Shown here in pieces: positions 1 through 12,497 of a stretch of 64,000 bases of DNA. Position numbers and translations under genes: made by a program. This DNA is from Helichrysum umbraculigerum (Eukaryota > Streptophyta > Magnoliopsida > Asterales > Asteraceae): positions 66,836,059 to 66,900,058 of the forward strand of contig CATIUR010000001.1 in NCBI GenBank assembly GCA_949592205.1, read 5' to 3'. The notes beneath the pieces were generated by a model. The model ran no database searches and had not been told where the DNA came from. It saw nothing but the letters and a program-made list of their open reading frames with translations. Numbering within the stretch: the first letter of the stretch is position 1; every line of letters starts with the position of its first letter.

Positions 1-2319
1 ACAAGATCCCACAAACTTTGCAATGTCGGTTTTCATCGTTGGCCACCAATACAACGGTTTTAAATCATTATACATTTTTGTACTACCCGGATGAATAGAC
101 ATTCGCGACTTATGAGCTTCCTTCAAAATCAAATCTCGAATACCACCAATGGAAGGAATCCAAACACGAGACTGATAAGTCTTTAATCCCCTTGAATCAA
201 CAACTAATTCGTCCTTGCGTTTTAGCATGATTTCAGATTTCAGATTCTGATCTTTCAATGCTTCAAGTTGTACAACTTTAATTTGATCAATCAAATCCGA
301 GGAAACATTCACTTTTAAATAGAAAGCTCGATCAGGAGTATTCTTTCGACTTAAAGCATCGGCGACCACATTAGCTTTGCCCGGATGGTATCTAATTTCA
401 CAATCATAATCTTTTATCAATTCCAACCATCGCCTCTGTCGCATATTCAATTCTTTCTGGGAGAACACATACTGCAAACTCTTGTGATCGGTACAAACAA
501 CACATCGCGTCCCATATAAGTAATGTCTACAAAGTTTTAGGGCAAATACAACTGCTGCGAGTTCTAAATCATGCGTAGGATAATTCTTCTCATGTGGTTT
601 CAACTGTCGAGAAGCATAAGCGGTAACTCTATCTCTTTGCATTAAGACACAACCCAAACCCGAATATGAAGCGTCACAATAAACCACAAAATCATCAGTA
701 CCTTCTGGTAATGCTAAAATAGGTGTCTGACACAACAATTGTTTCAATATCCGAAAAGCTTGGTGCTGTTGATCAGTCCACACATACTTCTCCTCTTTAC
801 GGGTTAACTTAGTTAACGGACCGGCTATCTTAGAAAAATCTTTGATAAATTTCCGATAGTATCCCGCTAACCCAAGGAAACTCCTTATCTCAGAAACAGA
901 TTTCGGCGCATTCCAATTCATCACAGCTGCAACTTTTGACGGATCCACTTTCACACCATCTCGACAAATTATATGACCCAAAAACTGCACTTCTCGAATC
1001 CAGAATTCACATTTGGAAAACTTTGCGTACAACTGTTCTCGTCTCAATGTCTCAAGAACCAATCTCAAATGCGTGGCATGCTCAGTTTCCGATTTCGAAT
1101 AAACAAGTATATCATCGATGAAAACAATCACAAATTTATCCAAAAATGGTCGACACACACGGTTCATCAAATCCATAAATACCGCTGGAGCATTCGTCAA
1201 ACCAAAAGGCATAACCAAAAATTCATAATGCCCATACCTGGTTCGGAAAGCAGTTTTAGGTATATCTTGTTCACAAACACGGACTTGATGATAACCCGAC
1301 CTCAAATCAATCTTAGAATATACCGAAGAACCCTGTAACTGATCAAACAAATCATCAATTCTAGGCAATGGATACTTGTTCTTCACAGTCCTCTTATTTA
1401 ATTCCCTGTAATCAATACACATCCGCAATGACCCATCTTTCTTTTTCACGAATAACACTGGTGCACCCCACGGCGAGGAACTAGGTCTGATAAAACCTTT
1501 ATCCAACAATTCCTGAATCTGATTCATCATTTCTCGGATCTCCGAAGGAGCTAACCTATAAGGAGCTTTAGCAATCGGCGACGATCCCGGAACAAGATCA
1601 ATTCCGAATTCTACTTCCCTAACTGGTGGTAACCCAGGCAATTCATCGGGAAACACATCGGGGTATTCACTAACAACAGGAACATCCGAAACAGTTTTCC
1701 TTTCAAATTTGGCATCGACTACATAGGCTAGGTATGACTCGCAACCTTTTGACAATGACTTCCTAGCTTTCGTCAACGAAATCAAAGGAATAGCTACACC
1801 ATCCCGTTCTCCTCGAGCCACAACATATGACCCTTCGGAGATTGGGATCCTAACCAACTTCTGGTGACAATCAATACTAGCCTTATTCTGACTCAACCAA
1901 TCCATACCAATTATTACATCGAAACTAGGGATTGGCATCAACAAGAAGGAAATAGGAAAAACGTGATCATCAATAGTAATATTAGCTCCAGTCACCGAGG
2001 TGGTAACATGAACTAACTTACCACTAACTATTTCTACTTCTATAGGCTTTGTTATCACAGTAGGGGCTAATTTCAACTTATCACAAAATTGCACAGAAAT
2101 GAATGTACAATTAGCACCCGAATCAAACAATACACGTGCAGGTACAGAGTTTATAAGAAATGTACCCATGATAACATCTTCAGTACGCACGGCCTCATCA
2201 ACCGTCATCTGAAAAGCCCTGCTAGTTGCTGGAGGAGGGTTCTTTCTCTTCTGACCGGAAGATCCCGAACTCCCGACCGAACCCGACCCGCCGACCTTGC
2301 CTCCGGACATTGACCAACC
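1..2319 (-). CDS. pol: Element A pol (protease, RT, RNase H, start of integrase), partial
   Basis: The frame is open for 773 codons from a TAG at 2320-2322 to the window edge without a stop. In order it shows an aspartic protease motif FDSGA near codon 66, RT with the catalytic FIDD box (about 1111-1122), RNase H with YCDAS and TDHKSLQ blocks followed by the HPGKANVVADALSRK connection, and the integrase H2C2 finger (HPGS...YWWP) cut by the edge. This frame is -1 relative to gag and overlaps it by 115 bases (2205-2319). Either gag and pol are joined by a -1 frameshift or one base was gained or lost near the junction. I see no canonical X-XXY-YYZ slippery heptamer in the overlap. Absence of stops suggests a fairly recent insertion. 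Confidence 0.9.
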
Positions 2320-3410
2320 CTATGTCCTTCCTTCTTACAAGTCCAACAAACAAAATTTGGATACCGGCAACTTTTTATCTCATGACCCAATTCACCACAC
2401 TTCATACATTTGTTTGTCTGAGCCGTACACGGACCATCATGCCGAGATCTACACGAACTACACCAGTTGGAACTATTATAACTTCCCGAAGAACTACTTC
2501 TTCCAACAAATTTCTTACCACCTTGTCGATTCCCTTGCCACTTAGATTTATTTCTACCCGACGATTCAGTTCTTGCTTTAAAGAAACTTGTATCCTTTCC
2601 TTGCCATAATCGCAAACCTCTCAAATCACTATCAGCAGACCGCGCGAGGTTAAAAGCATGTGATAAATCCTTAGCCAATCTCACAACTGTACGGTAGTTA
2701 TCCGGTAAAACATCCACAAACTGTTCAATTTGAGTTTTCTCATCCGGAACCCATTGTTGCACAAACCTAAGCTTATCCGTAAACTGTGAAATCAATTCAT
2801 CAATAGTCATGTCATCCTTTAATCGAAGATTCACAAACTCTCTTCGAATCCTAGCGATATCAAAATCCGAACAGTATTGGTTACGAACCGCCTGATGAAA
2901 TTGAGTCCAATTAATAGATTCCTTTTGTTGCTGCGGCAAATGTCCGGTAACAGAATCCCACCAAACCATCGCATCATCCTTCATGCATTGAACCGCATAT
3001 TTGACTTTAAGTTCCTCATCACAGCAAGTCACATCAAATTTGCGTTCCATATCCCTAAGCCAATTTAAAGTTACCGTAGGATTTTTACTTCCTTGAAATT
3101 CCGGTGGTCGACTAGCCATAAAAGTCTTGTATGAACACTTCTTTGCTGATTGAGAGGATGAACCAGAACCAAAAACTGGGGCTTGCTGAAATAACTGCCT
3201 AGTCGCAGCTTCCTCAGCTTTCCTCTTGAATTCCCTAAGGAATACTAACTCGTCTTCCATCTCATGAATATACTCCTCTCGGTTAGATTGTTGTCCGGTT
3301 GGTTGAGAAGTACCATTATGATCATGTTGCTCGGTATGAGTCCCGATTTGAGGAGCGACGATCCTGGAGGCATTGTTGGGGTTGGTGGTCAGTGGTTCGT
3401 TATCTGCCAT
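2205..3410 (-). CDS. gag: Element A gag
   Basis: The 401-residue product is the capsid/nucleocapsid precursor that packages element RNA in cytoplasmic particles. It starts with ATG at 3410-3408 (MADNEP). A retrotransposon gag core with WLRDMERKFD and WWDSVTG lies around residues 90-240. Two CCHC zinc knuckles follow near residues 335-375 (CMKCGELGHEIKSC and CWTCKKEGHRVGQC). The last 30 or so residues are arginine-rich and read out of the pol frame, ending at TGA 2205-2207, so the natural protein may end differently if gag and pol were once one frame. The start codon is preceded by TTTCAG then AA, a splice-acceptor-like sequence also seen before the accessory ORF of B. Confidence 0.88.
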   Translation of the reverse strand: MADNEPLTTNPNNASRIVAPQIGTHTEQHDHNGTSQPTGQQSNREEYIHEMEDELVFLREFKRKAEEAATRQLFQQAPVFGSGSSSQSAKKCSYKTFMASRPPEFQGSKNPTVTLNWLRDMERKFDVTCCDEELKVKYAVQCMKDDAMVWWDSVTGHLPQQQKESINWTQFHQAVRNQYCSDFDIARIRREFVNLRLKDDMTIDELISQFTDKLRFVQQWVPDEKTQIEQFVDVLPDNYRTVVRLAKDLSHAFNLARSADSDLRGLRLWQGKDTSFFKARTESSGRNKSKWQGNRQGGKKFVGRSSSSGSYNSSNWCSSCRSRHDGPCTAQTNKCMKCGELGHEIKSCRYPNFVCWTCKKEGHRVGQCPEARSAGRVRSGVRDLPVRRERTLLQQLAGLFR

Positions 3411-3568
3411 TTCTGAAATTCAACACAACACTTGAACTTTGTTAATCGTTAGCATCTCAATACTAACTACCTTCCACCAATACTAATCCCATACCCAAGA
3501 ATGTTTGATATATCACGCTCGAGTTTTGGGATTGATCATTCAACAATGAACAATTATCCCAAAACTAT
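3411..3568 (-). other. Element A leader between primer site and gag
   Basis: About 160 non-coding bases between the primer site and the gag ATG. It ends with a T-rich stretch and TTTCAG just before the start codon. No ORF or repeat seen. Confidence 0.5.
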
Positions 3569-3580
3569 GCTCTGATACCA
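3569..3580 (-). other. Element A primer binding site (initiator tRNA-Met)
   Basis: Minus-strand TGGTATCAGAGC lies three bases from the LTR end. This matches the reverse complement of the 3' end of plant initiator tRNA-Met, the usual minus-strand DNA primer of chromoviruses. Confidence 0.85.
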
Positions 3581-3583
3581 ATT

Positions 3584-5435
3584 TATAACACCCCTCATTC
3601 CATAGTAATAATATTATAGATAATACGGAAGCGAAGATAAATAAAATGCCATAATTTGTTACATATTCTCCGAAAATACCAAAAGCAGTTTAGATGTTTA
3701 AGACACATCAACTTAATACTTGTTCCAAAAGATTAGCATGACGGGGTATTATATAGACTAAACTGAGCTGTTACAAAAATAATCAGAGTAGCTTGAATAT
3801 CAAACATTTCATTCTTCCAAAGTTTGACCTTCCTGCTACCTACCCGCATGCATAAACAAAAGTCTGCAGGAAGTAACAACGAGGGATTAGCACATAGCTA
3901 AGTGAGTAAATCCAACACTCAACATTTAACTTAGCTAAACCAATTAACTACAACAAGTATTCGCAACCACAACAATCAACAACAACTTAATGAGGATCGG
4001 CGGATCCGGGGATAACCTTAGTACCCGGGCGGCTCCCCAAGATCACTTATCCAAACATATCCGTATGGCCATAACGGACGAGACCGATAGCTAGTGTTTA
4101 TTATACTTAGGTACAGTTCAGCACACACAACAAATGAAGTACATCCATGTACCATTCACACAACAACACACTAGCCCAACCAACAGTTCATCAACTCGTT
4201 GACCTCATTAACAACAATGCACGAAGGCCACACAAAGCACATATAGGCATATGATCAACAATAACAACTAATCAACTCAATAATCAATTCTACGTTTACC
4301 CGTTGTAATCAAATGATTACAACTAAGCCAAACGGTAAGTTTTGAATCCACTCACCGATACCTTTGCCTTCAAAATCTATGATTCCAGAGATCACTTATC
4401 TTTCGGAGGATCTGAGAATCAATAATCAACATAAGTTAGTACTTTGCCTCATAATTTGTAAATATCAAAATGAGCATTTTTTTTTTATAAAATGCCACAA
4501 TAGCATTCAATAGGTGCCACAATAAACACCACCTTCTAAACACATGCATTTTGGTGATATTTGCAAAATCCATCAAAATTAACCATGCAAACGCGATCCT
4601 GACTAGTTAGGGCTGGATCGCGTTCGTCCTTAGGATAAAATTCTGTCACCGAAAAACACTGACAAACGCGATCCGGATACTTGGCCTGGATCGCGTTTCC
4701 AAGGCCAAAAACTCGGATAAGACATTTATAACAAGGGAACGCGATCCGGAATCGTAGCCGGGATCGCGTTCATCTGTTCTTCAGCTCAAGAACAGACCTG
4801 AACGAATCCTAACTCCATTTTCAACATTCAATCTCATCAAACTCGATTCTAATGCTACAAACATCTCCAGTAACATCACATATCATCATATATCACAAAT
4901 AAACATCACATAAACTCAAGAATCAAATCAATCCATCAATTATTCATCAAACCTAACATTTGAGTTTAAAAGTAAATAACTCACTTACAATTAATGGAAG
5001 ATCAAGATATGAAGAGCTAGGTGATGGTGATGATGAAACAAGTAGAAGATCACAATTCCATTTGATGATTTAATCCAAGCTTTAAGTTAGGGTTTATGTG
5101 GTTTGTTGAAAGAGAAATTGGGAAAGGAAATGAGAATTGGTAAAGTGATCCAGAGGTTAGGTCGGTCCTCATTAAAACCGGCCTAAAACTTTGGGTATTT
5201 AATACCCGCTCTAAATCTATTGTCTGGCACCTAATTGCTAAATGCGAGAAATTCATTTTATTGTACCGTCAACTTTAATATATTAAAACAAGCAACATTT
5301 CATTATCCACAATAAGTCCTAAGACATATTTCGGCAACTTTCACAATTTAAACAATTATATTGCAAAATTATTTAAAACTATTAAATACTCAATTATAAA
5401 TAGAAAAATACCAGGCTACTGGAGAGGATGTTACA
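3584..5435 (-). repeat. Element A 5' LTR
   Basis: About 1852 bp. On the minus strand it runs from TGTAACATCC to GGGGTGTTATA (canonical ending TGTTACA, one base changed). It contains three inverted repeats with stems AACGCGATCC/GGATCGCGTT at 4590-4770. The other LTR is outside the window, so age cannot be estimated here. Confidence 0.85.
4590..4770. repeat. Three hairpin-forming inverted repeats in LTR A
   Basis: Inverted repeats at 4590-4624, 4664-4698 and 4738-4770 each have arms AACGCGATCC and GGATCGCGTT of 10-11 bp separated by loops of about 13-15 bases. Loop sequences differ while stems are the same, which is expected if the stem or the CG-rich dyad is what is kept. Confidence 0.75.
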
Positions 5436-8400
5436 TGGACTGACATAGGTAATAAGTTTCTCGCTAGATACTTTCCCCCATCCAAACAAACTCAGGCAAA
5501 GAATGACATCACAAATTTCCAACAAGCCTACGATGAATCTATCTACTCAGCATGGGAGCGATTCAAGAGCTTACTGAGGAAATGTCCAAACCACCAAATG
5601 ACAAAGACTGACAAGGTGTGCACTTTCTACCGAGGTCTTGATCCTAACCATCGCATCAATCTTGACGCCGCTGCTCAAGGTAATCTCATGAAGTTAACCG
5701 ATGATGAAGCATGGAGCTTGATCGTGGACATGACGATGCACCACCATGATTGGAAGTCTGATGAGCAATCCTCATCCTTACCCCTTACCAACACCCACCA
5801 GACCGAAGCCATTAAATCTCTAAGCGAACAGATTGAGACTCTGACAAAGCAAATTGGAGAACTGAATAGACAGCCGCAGTAGATCCACCAAGTTCAGGCT
5901 TGCCAGAACTGTGCCAACCATCCCACTGAAGACTACGAGGTTGAGTACGAAGATCCTATTGACGGTTCAGTCTACTACGCCCAATTTCCTGCCAGACCTC
6001 AAAACCCTCCTGGCCTCGCTAGAACTTCACCACCCAGAACTCGAGGAAACCAATATCCTCCACGGAACAACCAACCACCCTTCCAACCCAGGTTTCAGCC
6101 ACGATATCCAACGTACCCACAACAACCACAACTCCCATACAATCAACCACTTCCATTAACCGCCACTGAGGATATCCAACCTGCTGAACCTGTGAAGACT
6201 GTCATTCTAGTCACGAGTACTGATGACAACCTTAACAAATTCATCCAAGGTTAAACCGCTTTCAATCAGAAGACTACGGCTCGACAAGACCAGACTGATC
6301 TATTCCTACCAAACCAACTCTCGGTCCTAAAAAGCCTTGAGAAACAAATCGGTCAGTTAGCCCAACGTCTCGATACTCGACCACAGGGAACTCTACCAAG
6401 CAATACTATCCAGAACCCCCACGTCGAGGAAGCCAAGACCCTAAATTCTGATAAACCAACTCCTTCTATGACTTCTTCTCCAGCAAAGGAACTTTCTCCT
6501 GTCCCGCCGACAGTTGAGAACAAATCTGTGCCCACGCCGACTCGTGAGGTCGAGATTCCTTTCCCTACTCGCTTACACAAGAAGTACAACGCCAAGTCAT
6601 TCAAGTTTGATGGAAAATTCTTGGACACCGTGTCGAGAATTCCTTCCGGATCAAAGTACATCCGACGAATGCTGGCAACCAAAGAAAAGACTTCTACTAC
6701 TCCCAAAGTCTCACTGAACGCCGAGTGTTCAGTCGTTATCCAGAATACCTTACCGGAAAAACTAGGAGACACGGGTCAGTTCACCTTGCCCTGTTCCATC
6801 TATCACTCAGGCACGATACGCTCCTTCGCCGATCTTGGAGCTAGTATAAATCTGATGCCTTACTCGCTCTACTCAAGACTAGAATTAGGACCTCTTCAGC
6901 CCACTAAAATGAGTGTCCAGCTTGCCGATCAATCCATCCGATACCCGAGAGGCATATCTGAGAACGTTATGGTAAAAGTTGATAGGTTTTATTTCCCCAC
7001 TGACTTTGTAGTAATGGATATACAGGAAGACATTAACATACCCATTATGCTAGGTAGGCCATTTATGAATACTGCACGTGCTATTATTGATGTATATTCT
7101 CAGGTTATCAGTCTACGAGCACATGAACAGACAGTATCATTCAAGATTGATCAGACCGACTGTTCACTAATGGAGCATGCAGAGATATACACGATATCCA
7201 TGGGCAGAATTACTTCGGATGATGACACTTCTGATTCAGAGCCAGAACCATATAGGCCAGACGAACATACTTGTCTTATATCAGCTACTGAAAAGTCAGA
7301 ATCAGAAGACGAGGAGATGGAAGAATCTGAACCGGAGGAAGAAATAGAAGAAGAGAAGGAAGAGTCAGAACAAGATGAAGAAGAAGAGGAACAACCTGAA
7401 ACGGAACCAGAAGAAGAGGAGATGGAAGAAACATAAACTGAAGAAATGGAAGAATCAGAGCCCGAAGAAGTATATCAGTCCACACCACCTCATCAATACC
7501 TTCCTGAATCACACTTGCCAACATCAGAGATTATGCAGATCGAGAACTTTGAGAACTTTATCCCTCTGTCACAAAATTAATCATATGAAGATCCACCGAC
7601 TGATTACTCTCACGATGCAGAATTTGGTCTCACCATGGAAAAACTTATTGCATCGGCTATTGATCCCACCAAACCTCTCGTGTCTCCTCGACTTGATGCT
7701 CTACTGAATATTGAGAAGACTATCGCTTTTTCCACACAACATCCAAAGCTTCGAGACAAACTCTTGAGAAATATTGCGGTCTACAAAGCATCCAGACTTC
7801 CCCAAAGGATTCCAGCCTTTGACACATCTGCACCTCGAAGTCAATTCGAGAAGGGAAGCACTTCCAGATCTAGCCATGATTCTGATTCTCAGGAAGAAAA
7901 AGACATCGAGATGGATTCCTCTCTGCCGATATCTCAGATTACCGATGACACCCTTCCACTGTCCGATACTGTTGAGTTCCCTGATTTCCAGGCTAGGGAT
8001 ACTCCAGCTGAGGAAAGTAACGAGGATAGTGTCATCTACATTGACATTCCAGTAGATATCCGGTCTATCCAGCTTCATGCAGTTCCAGCTATTCCCGCTT
8101 CTCCCCAAATCCCGATTATCTCCAACCACGAGGAAATGATAAGTGCCATCGAAGACTTTGAAAATGATATCCCAACTATGATGAGCATTATCACTAACTC
8201 TACTAATAAATACACTCCTCGTCAAAGAGACTTAATTGAAGAACTTGAGGCCGAATCTGAAGTGTATCAAGCCAGCCACAACCCAGATCACAGATTCTTC
8301 CACAACCGCCTAAATGCCTTTGCTGAAGATCTCGCTACTCAGCTCCTCCAAGAGCACCACACTAATGGACCAACACATGAGGAGCTGGAGTTCTTTGAAG

Positions 8401-9285
8401 ACCAAAGATGCATGTACATGAAGATCTATGACACGCTGTTCAGATCCGCATTTCCATATTCAGCTGAACAAAATGAGTTCTTAAATTCTTATCACAGTAA
8501 TATGTACAATGCTACTGGGAATCCTGATGCAGACATAGACATCCGGTTGATGAATGATCTTAGGGGACTGATGAATTCTATGGCTAGGAATGATCACATC
8601 GACGAGACTTCTTCTCACAGGTTCTATATCGATTGTACGGTGGAGTACCATGCTCACAAGATTACCGAAGATCTCGAGTATGTGAGTTTTGATGAAAGGA
8701 CGCGTGACATCCCTTCTTCCATCCCTGAAGGTTCGATGGTTAACATTGCGAACTTCCTCACTGATCGAATCAAGGAAATCTTTGCTGAGGTTCCTGAAGA
8801 AGAGCATGGTTAAATATTCAACTACGGATTACGTGAGGTTTACGACATAGTGAACAATATATTTAAGAACTCCAACCTCACGTTTTCCCACTATCAGACC
8901 CATCTCATCCAGGGTATTCATGAGTCTATCCGAGAACTTAGAGGAAACTCCGGTATTGCAGATCACGAGACTTTACACCTGCAGTTCTATGGATTCATGG
9001 ACTCACTCAGACAACAGCATCCTGAATGAGAGATGCTTGAGGCTGATGGATTCTCTTTTGTGGATTCCCGCGGAACTATATCCAAAACAGTAAAGGAGAT
9101 TACTTGGGATCTTCTGCACATGAAAAGGGTTGCTGAGCAACATCTTCAAAGCTTTTTCCATCTTTTCATCTGAGATTCCAAACATCGTCGACATCATCGC
9201 TCGCCATTTTCTGAGGATCTACCCACGTAACCCCAGGATTCCACTTCCGAGCACTTTCGGTCCTGGAGGTTCCAGCACCAACTAA
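5436..9285 (+). pseudogene. Element I Gag-PR-X polyprotein remnant
   Basis: Collinear with the C polyprotein in one frame but broken by in-frame stops at 5880, 6252, 7434, 7578, 8811 and about 9027, and by a small insertion near 9150 that shifts the frame. Gag C-terminal part occupies 5436-6200. The protease (DLGASINLMPYS, about 6835-6870; ILGRPF-type block as MLGRPF) occupies roughly 6600-7160. An acidic Glu-rich linker occupies about 7300-7470. Domain X runs from 7635 to the stop at 9283-9285. Stops at 5880, 6252 and 8811 sit where the C copy has glutamine codons, so C-to-T change explains most of the damage. X is still about 70-75% identical to C by eye, with long unchanged blocks such as RFFHNRLNAFAEDLA and SIPEGSMVNIANFLTDRI. 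Confidence 0.88.
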
Positions 9286-11829
9286 TATGAAGGAAGGTAA
9301 AGTCGAGCTCTCGACTCTAAAATCAGCGCTTCTCGGGAGGCAACCCGTGTAATAAGACGTGTAGAGAGAACAATGTCAATAAGTGAAGAAAATCTCTTAC
9401 TATCCTTCACACTTGGTCGTTACCAAAACACTTTATGAACAACATTCTGTTGTTACAACTCATTTGCAAACAAACTACTCGTCTAAGAAAATAGGAAATC
9501 AATTTGAAAAAAAATGGAAATTCACGTGTTTTGAGCATTTGAGGTACTTGCATACTACTTTTATGCATTATGCTCGAACTCGTTTAAAAACACATGTTTT
9601 ATAAACTGATTTGTAATAGAAAACATCTTTTCAAAATTCTGAGACGGTGATTTATCTTTGCAAAATACCTTGAGTTGTAAAATGGTACGACTAACGTGTT
9701 CACACTTACGAGATTTATTCACAAGAAGAATGATGGACGAAGAAAACCAATAGCAAGACGCTTGAAGCCGAGCCGTTCTTCATGAATGCAGAAAAGGATC
9801 CTGGCAACATCTCTTTTCAGCAAATTCAGATTCTCAGCTTCATCGCAGCTCGCTATCTGGGGAGTGTCTTAACCCATTACTCTCTTTTGTTTATGATTCT
9901 GGATATCATTTGCTTTGTTAGTTTGTTAAAGTAGTTTATACTCTATCCTAATAGCAAGACGCTTGAAGCAGAGCCGTTCTTCATGAATGCAGAAAAGGAT
10001 CCTGGCAACATCTCTTTTCAGCAAATTCAGATTCTCAGCTTCATCGCAGCTCGCTATCTAGGGAGTGTCTTAACCCATTACTCTCTTTTGTTTTATGATT
10101 CTGGATATCATTTGCTTTGTTAGTTTGTTAAAGTAGTTTATACTCTATCCTAAGCTTATTACTAAGTATGGGATTCTAGCCCAAAATAAACACTTGAGAA
10201 ACATTTTCTTATATGTTCAAACTCTAAGTGTGGGTCTTTACTTTCAAGTAAATCTCAACTCAAAAGAACATTAGAGACAATGTTCCTCTAACTGTGGGAT
10301 AGCAGGTATAGAATACCTTGGTTGGTTATTTTTTTTATGATTTTTAAATGTCTGAAATAGTAAACTCAGAAAATGTTTCTAAAAAATTTTTCAAAATTTT
10401 TCAAGAAAATTAAAAAGTATGAGTTTGATCTGTCGATTATCTCTACTTTTTTTGAGTCAAAATATCTTTTCAGAGGAGCTATTTTCAAATGTGAGTAATA
10501 TATTTCGGAATCTAGGGAAAATAAGGTAGAAATTGTTTAAGCAAGAAATAATAATCTGATGGGAGCATGACGAAGCACATACAACCCTATTTACAGTGAG
10601 GTATCTTGAGCCTAAAAAGCATTCATATTTAATGCTTCACTAATCATTTCTTGTGTGTGCCGATGCATGTATCTCTGAATTAGAACTTGCTCTTGACATA
10701 TGCTTCGAGACCACATTGATGTGTACCGTACGCGGTATAGGTGCAATTAGATGACCTTGACATTCCCTAGGATTTAACCCCTTTTTACATATCTCTTCAA
10801 GCCTAAAACCCTTCCGATACTCATTTTTAGTATCGATGATCCGCCTAGTAAACCCTGTTGAGCCTAAAACCTTTCATTTCATAAAACCCTCATACTAAAA
10901 ACCCTACTTCCCAAAATATCCCCAAACATATCTTAGAGTTTCTGAGGTTATGAAGAACATCTTTTAGAATATTCGCTTCACTTATCCTACCCTTTCTTGT
11001 TCTCCAAAATTCATCTCTCATGAGAATCCTTGGTGTATAAAATTGACACCGCGAAAAGACTCGAAATGCTCAAAGATAAGGGATTTCTGAAAGAATCAAA
11101 AGAAGAAAAGTATCCTTGGAAATTTTCTGGCAAAGAAATTCTGAAGAAAAAAAAAAAGAAAAATAGAAAAGTATAAAAGCAGAAAAAGAAAATAAAAAAA
11201 GAAGAAAAAGAAGAAAAGAAAGAAAAACAGTTCTCTAGAATAAAGCTTAAAAGTCCTTCGAAATATCATCCTCGCAAGAAGATTCTAATAGAAGACCAAC
11301 ATCTATTTCCTTTCCATTCTAAATAAAATTGTTCATGATCTCAGTAGTTTTAAGATAAGCAAACCCCCTTTACAACCCAAATATACCACTATCCATACCC
11401 CTCACCAAACACTACAACCCTATTGAATGTCTTGGGATAATTAGCACCGTCCTCACCTAAGTGGTGGAGATCCGATTCTCGACCAAGCCTATGACGATGA
11501 GTGTTGCATGACTGGCTATTTGAGCGATTTCAATTGTTCTAGATTAATAGGAAACCCGATACACTTTGAGTGAATTGAGGGACCACCTTTTGTGAGATCG
11601 CCTAGTCATGTGTACTCAAAGATCATGAGATTTGAATGTATGCCTAAGAGAATCTTTTCTTGTTTAAGGAAGGATCATCTTATCTTTCCATACATTATTG
11701 AAACTATCTTATTTGCATCTGAAAGTGGTAACTCTTAAAAATGTTGAGACTCGCTCTAAAAATGTTTTAAAATGTTTTCCAAAACTGAGTGTTGCTTGAG
11801 GACAAGCAACGTCTAAGTGTGGGATAACT
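9286..11829 (+). other. Element I 3' untranslated region
   Basis: About 2.5 kb non-coding, homologous to 25216-27554 in C and more distantly to 41497-43391 in D. It holds the motif AGCGCTTCTCGGGAGGCAAC just after the stop (9325-9348), a 201-bp tandem duplication, three internal copies of CTAAGTGTGGGAT or close variants (10161, 10222, 10286), A-rich tracts (11140-11220) and a final copy of the motif abutting the LTR at 11812-11829. Short ORFs here are not conserved between copies. Confidence 0.75.
9751..10153 (+). repeat. 201-bp tandem duplication in element I 3' region
   Basis: The segment starting TAGCAAGACGCTTGAAGC at 9751 is repeated at 9952 with only a few differences (for example CCGAGCC versus CAGAGCC). 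The corresponding place in C (25721-25940) has a single copy, so this is a private duplication of copy I. Confidence 0.85.
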
Positions 11830-12326
11830 TGATGTGACGCAAAAAGTCATGTTTTTAAGTACAATATTCCACACTTTTTGGGCACATCTTTAGTGAAAAT
11901 ATTCCAAAACAATCAGTATTCACTAAAATTCACTAAAGTGTTCAAAATATTGACGTTGCCACAAAAGTCACTAAAAACATCCGAATAACGAGCAAAACAG
12001 AGCAAATAAACAATAACCAATTCGCACACCCTCATTTACCTTATGAAAAATATATTCTAACCTTATGGTATGTTATAATAGGTAAAATCGAGACGGGAGA
12101 ATCAAGAATCATGCAAATCTTATAAAGAACGGAGAAGACAGGTTGATTACCGACACCTATAAATTCATTTCGGCTATGCTTGAGCTACACACATCCAATT
12201 TCATTGATATTGGCACCATTAGAAGCGTAACGAAATTACGAAACCACATGCTAAAGAATCATGTCAAACGGACACATAACGAAGGAGATACGAACGTTTT
12301 AAGCAACGAACAAAATCAGACAAAAG

Positions 12327-12420
12327 CCGTATACGGCCCCACACACCGTATACGGCCTTGCCAAGACCGTATACGGCCTTGTACACCCCTTATACGGCCT
12401 TGGGCAAGCCGTATATGGCC
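12327..12420. promoter_or_regulatory. Phased CCGTATACGG palindrome array, LTR I
   Basis: Five copies of a 10-12 bp palindrome (three exact CCGTATACGG, two with one or two changes) at 12328, 12346, 12367, 12388 and 12409, spaced 18-21 bp. They lie about 80 bp upstream of the TATA box. The same type of array is present in LTRs C, D, F and, degenerate, M. Confidence 0.7.
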
Positions 12421-12497
12421 CCTGCTCCCCCAATTCCAAATTCGTTTGCTTGTACATGCTGCTTCGTGACTTGTACGCGTGATTTTGAGCTTTTGCC

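Larger units (their letters stand above)
1..5435 (-). mobile_element. Element A: chromovirus-type Ty3/Gypsy retrotransposon, 5' part
   Basis: Read on the minus strand this is 5' LTR (5435 to 3584), primer site, gag and the first half of pol, which runs off the left edge of the window inside the integrase zinc finger. The right end GATGTTACA abuts the sequence TGGAC and then the gag reading frame of element I, so A is inserted in I; the partner target duplication lies outside the window. PR, RT and RNase H motifs and a gag with two zinc knuckles define the class. The clade within chromoviruses cannot be fixed, because the integrase C terminus is missing. Confidence 0.93.

Noticed and set aside
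6353..6772. Antisense open frames across Gag-PR-X (also 7701-8225, 23857-24291, 24418-24753)
   Set aside because: Shadow frames of the coding strand; no homology or independent signal.
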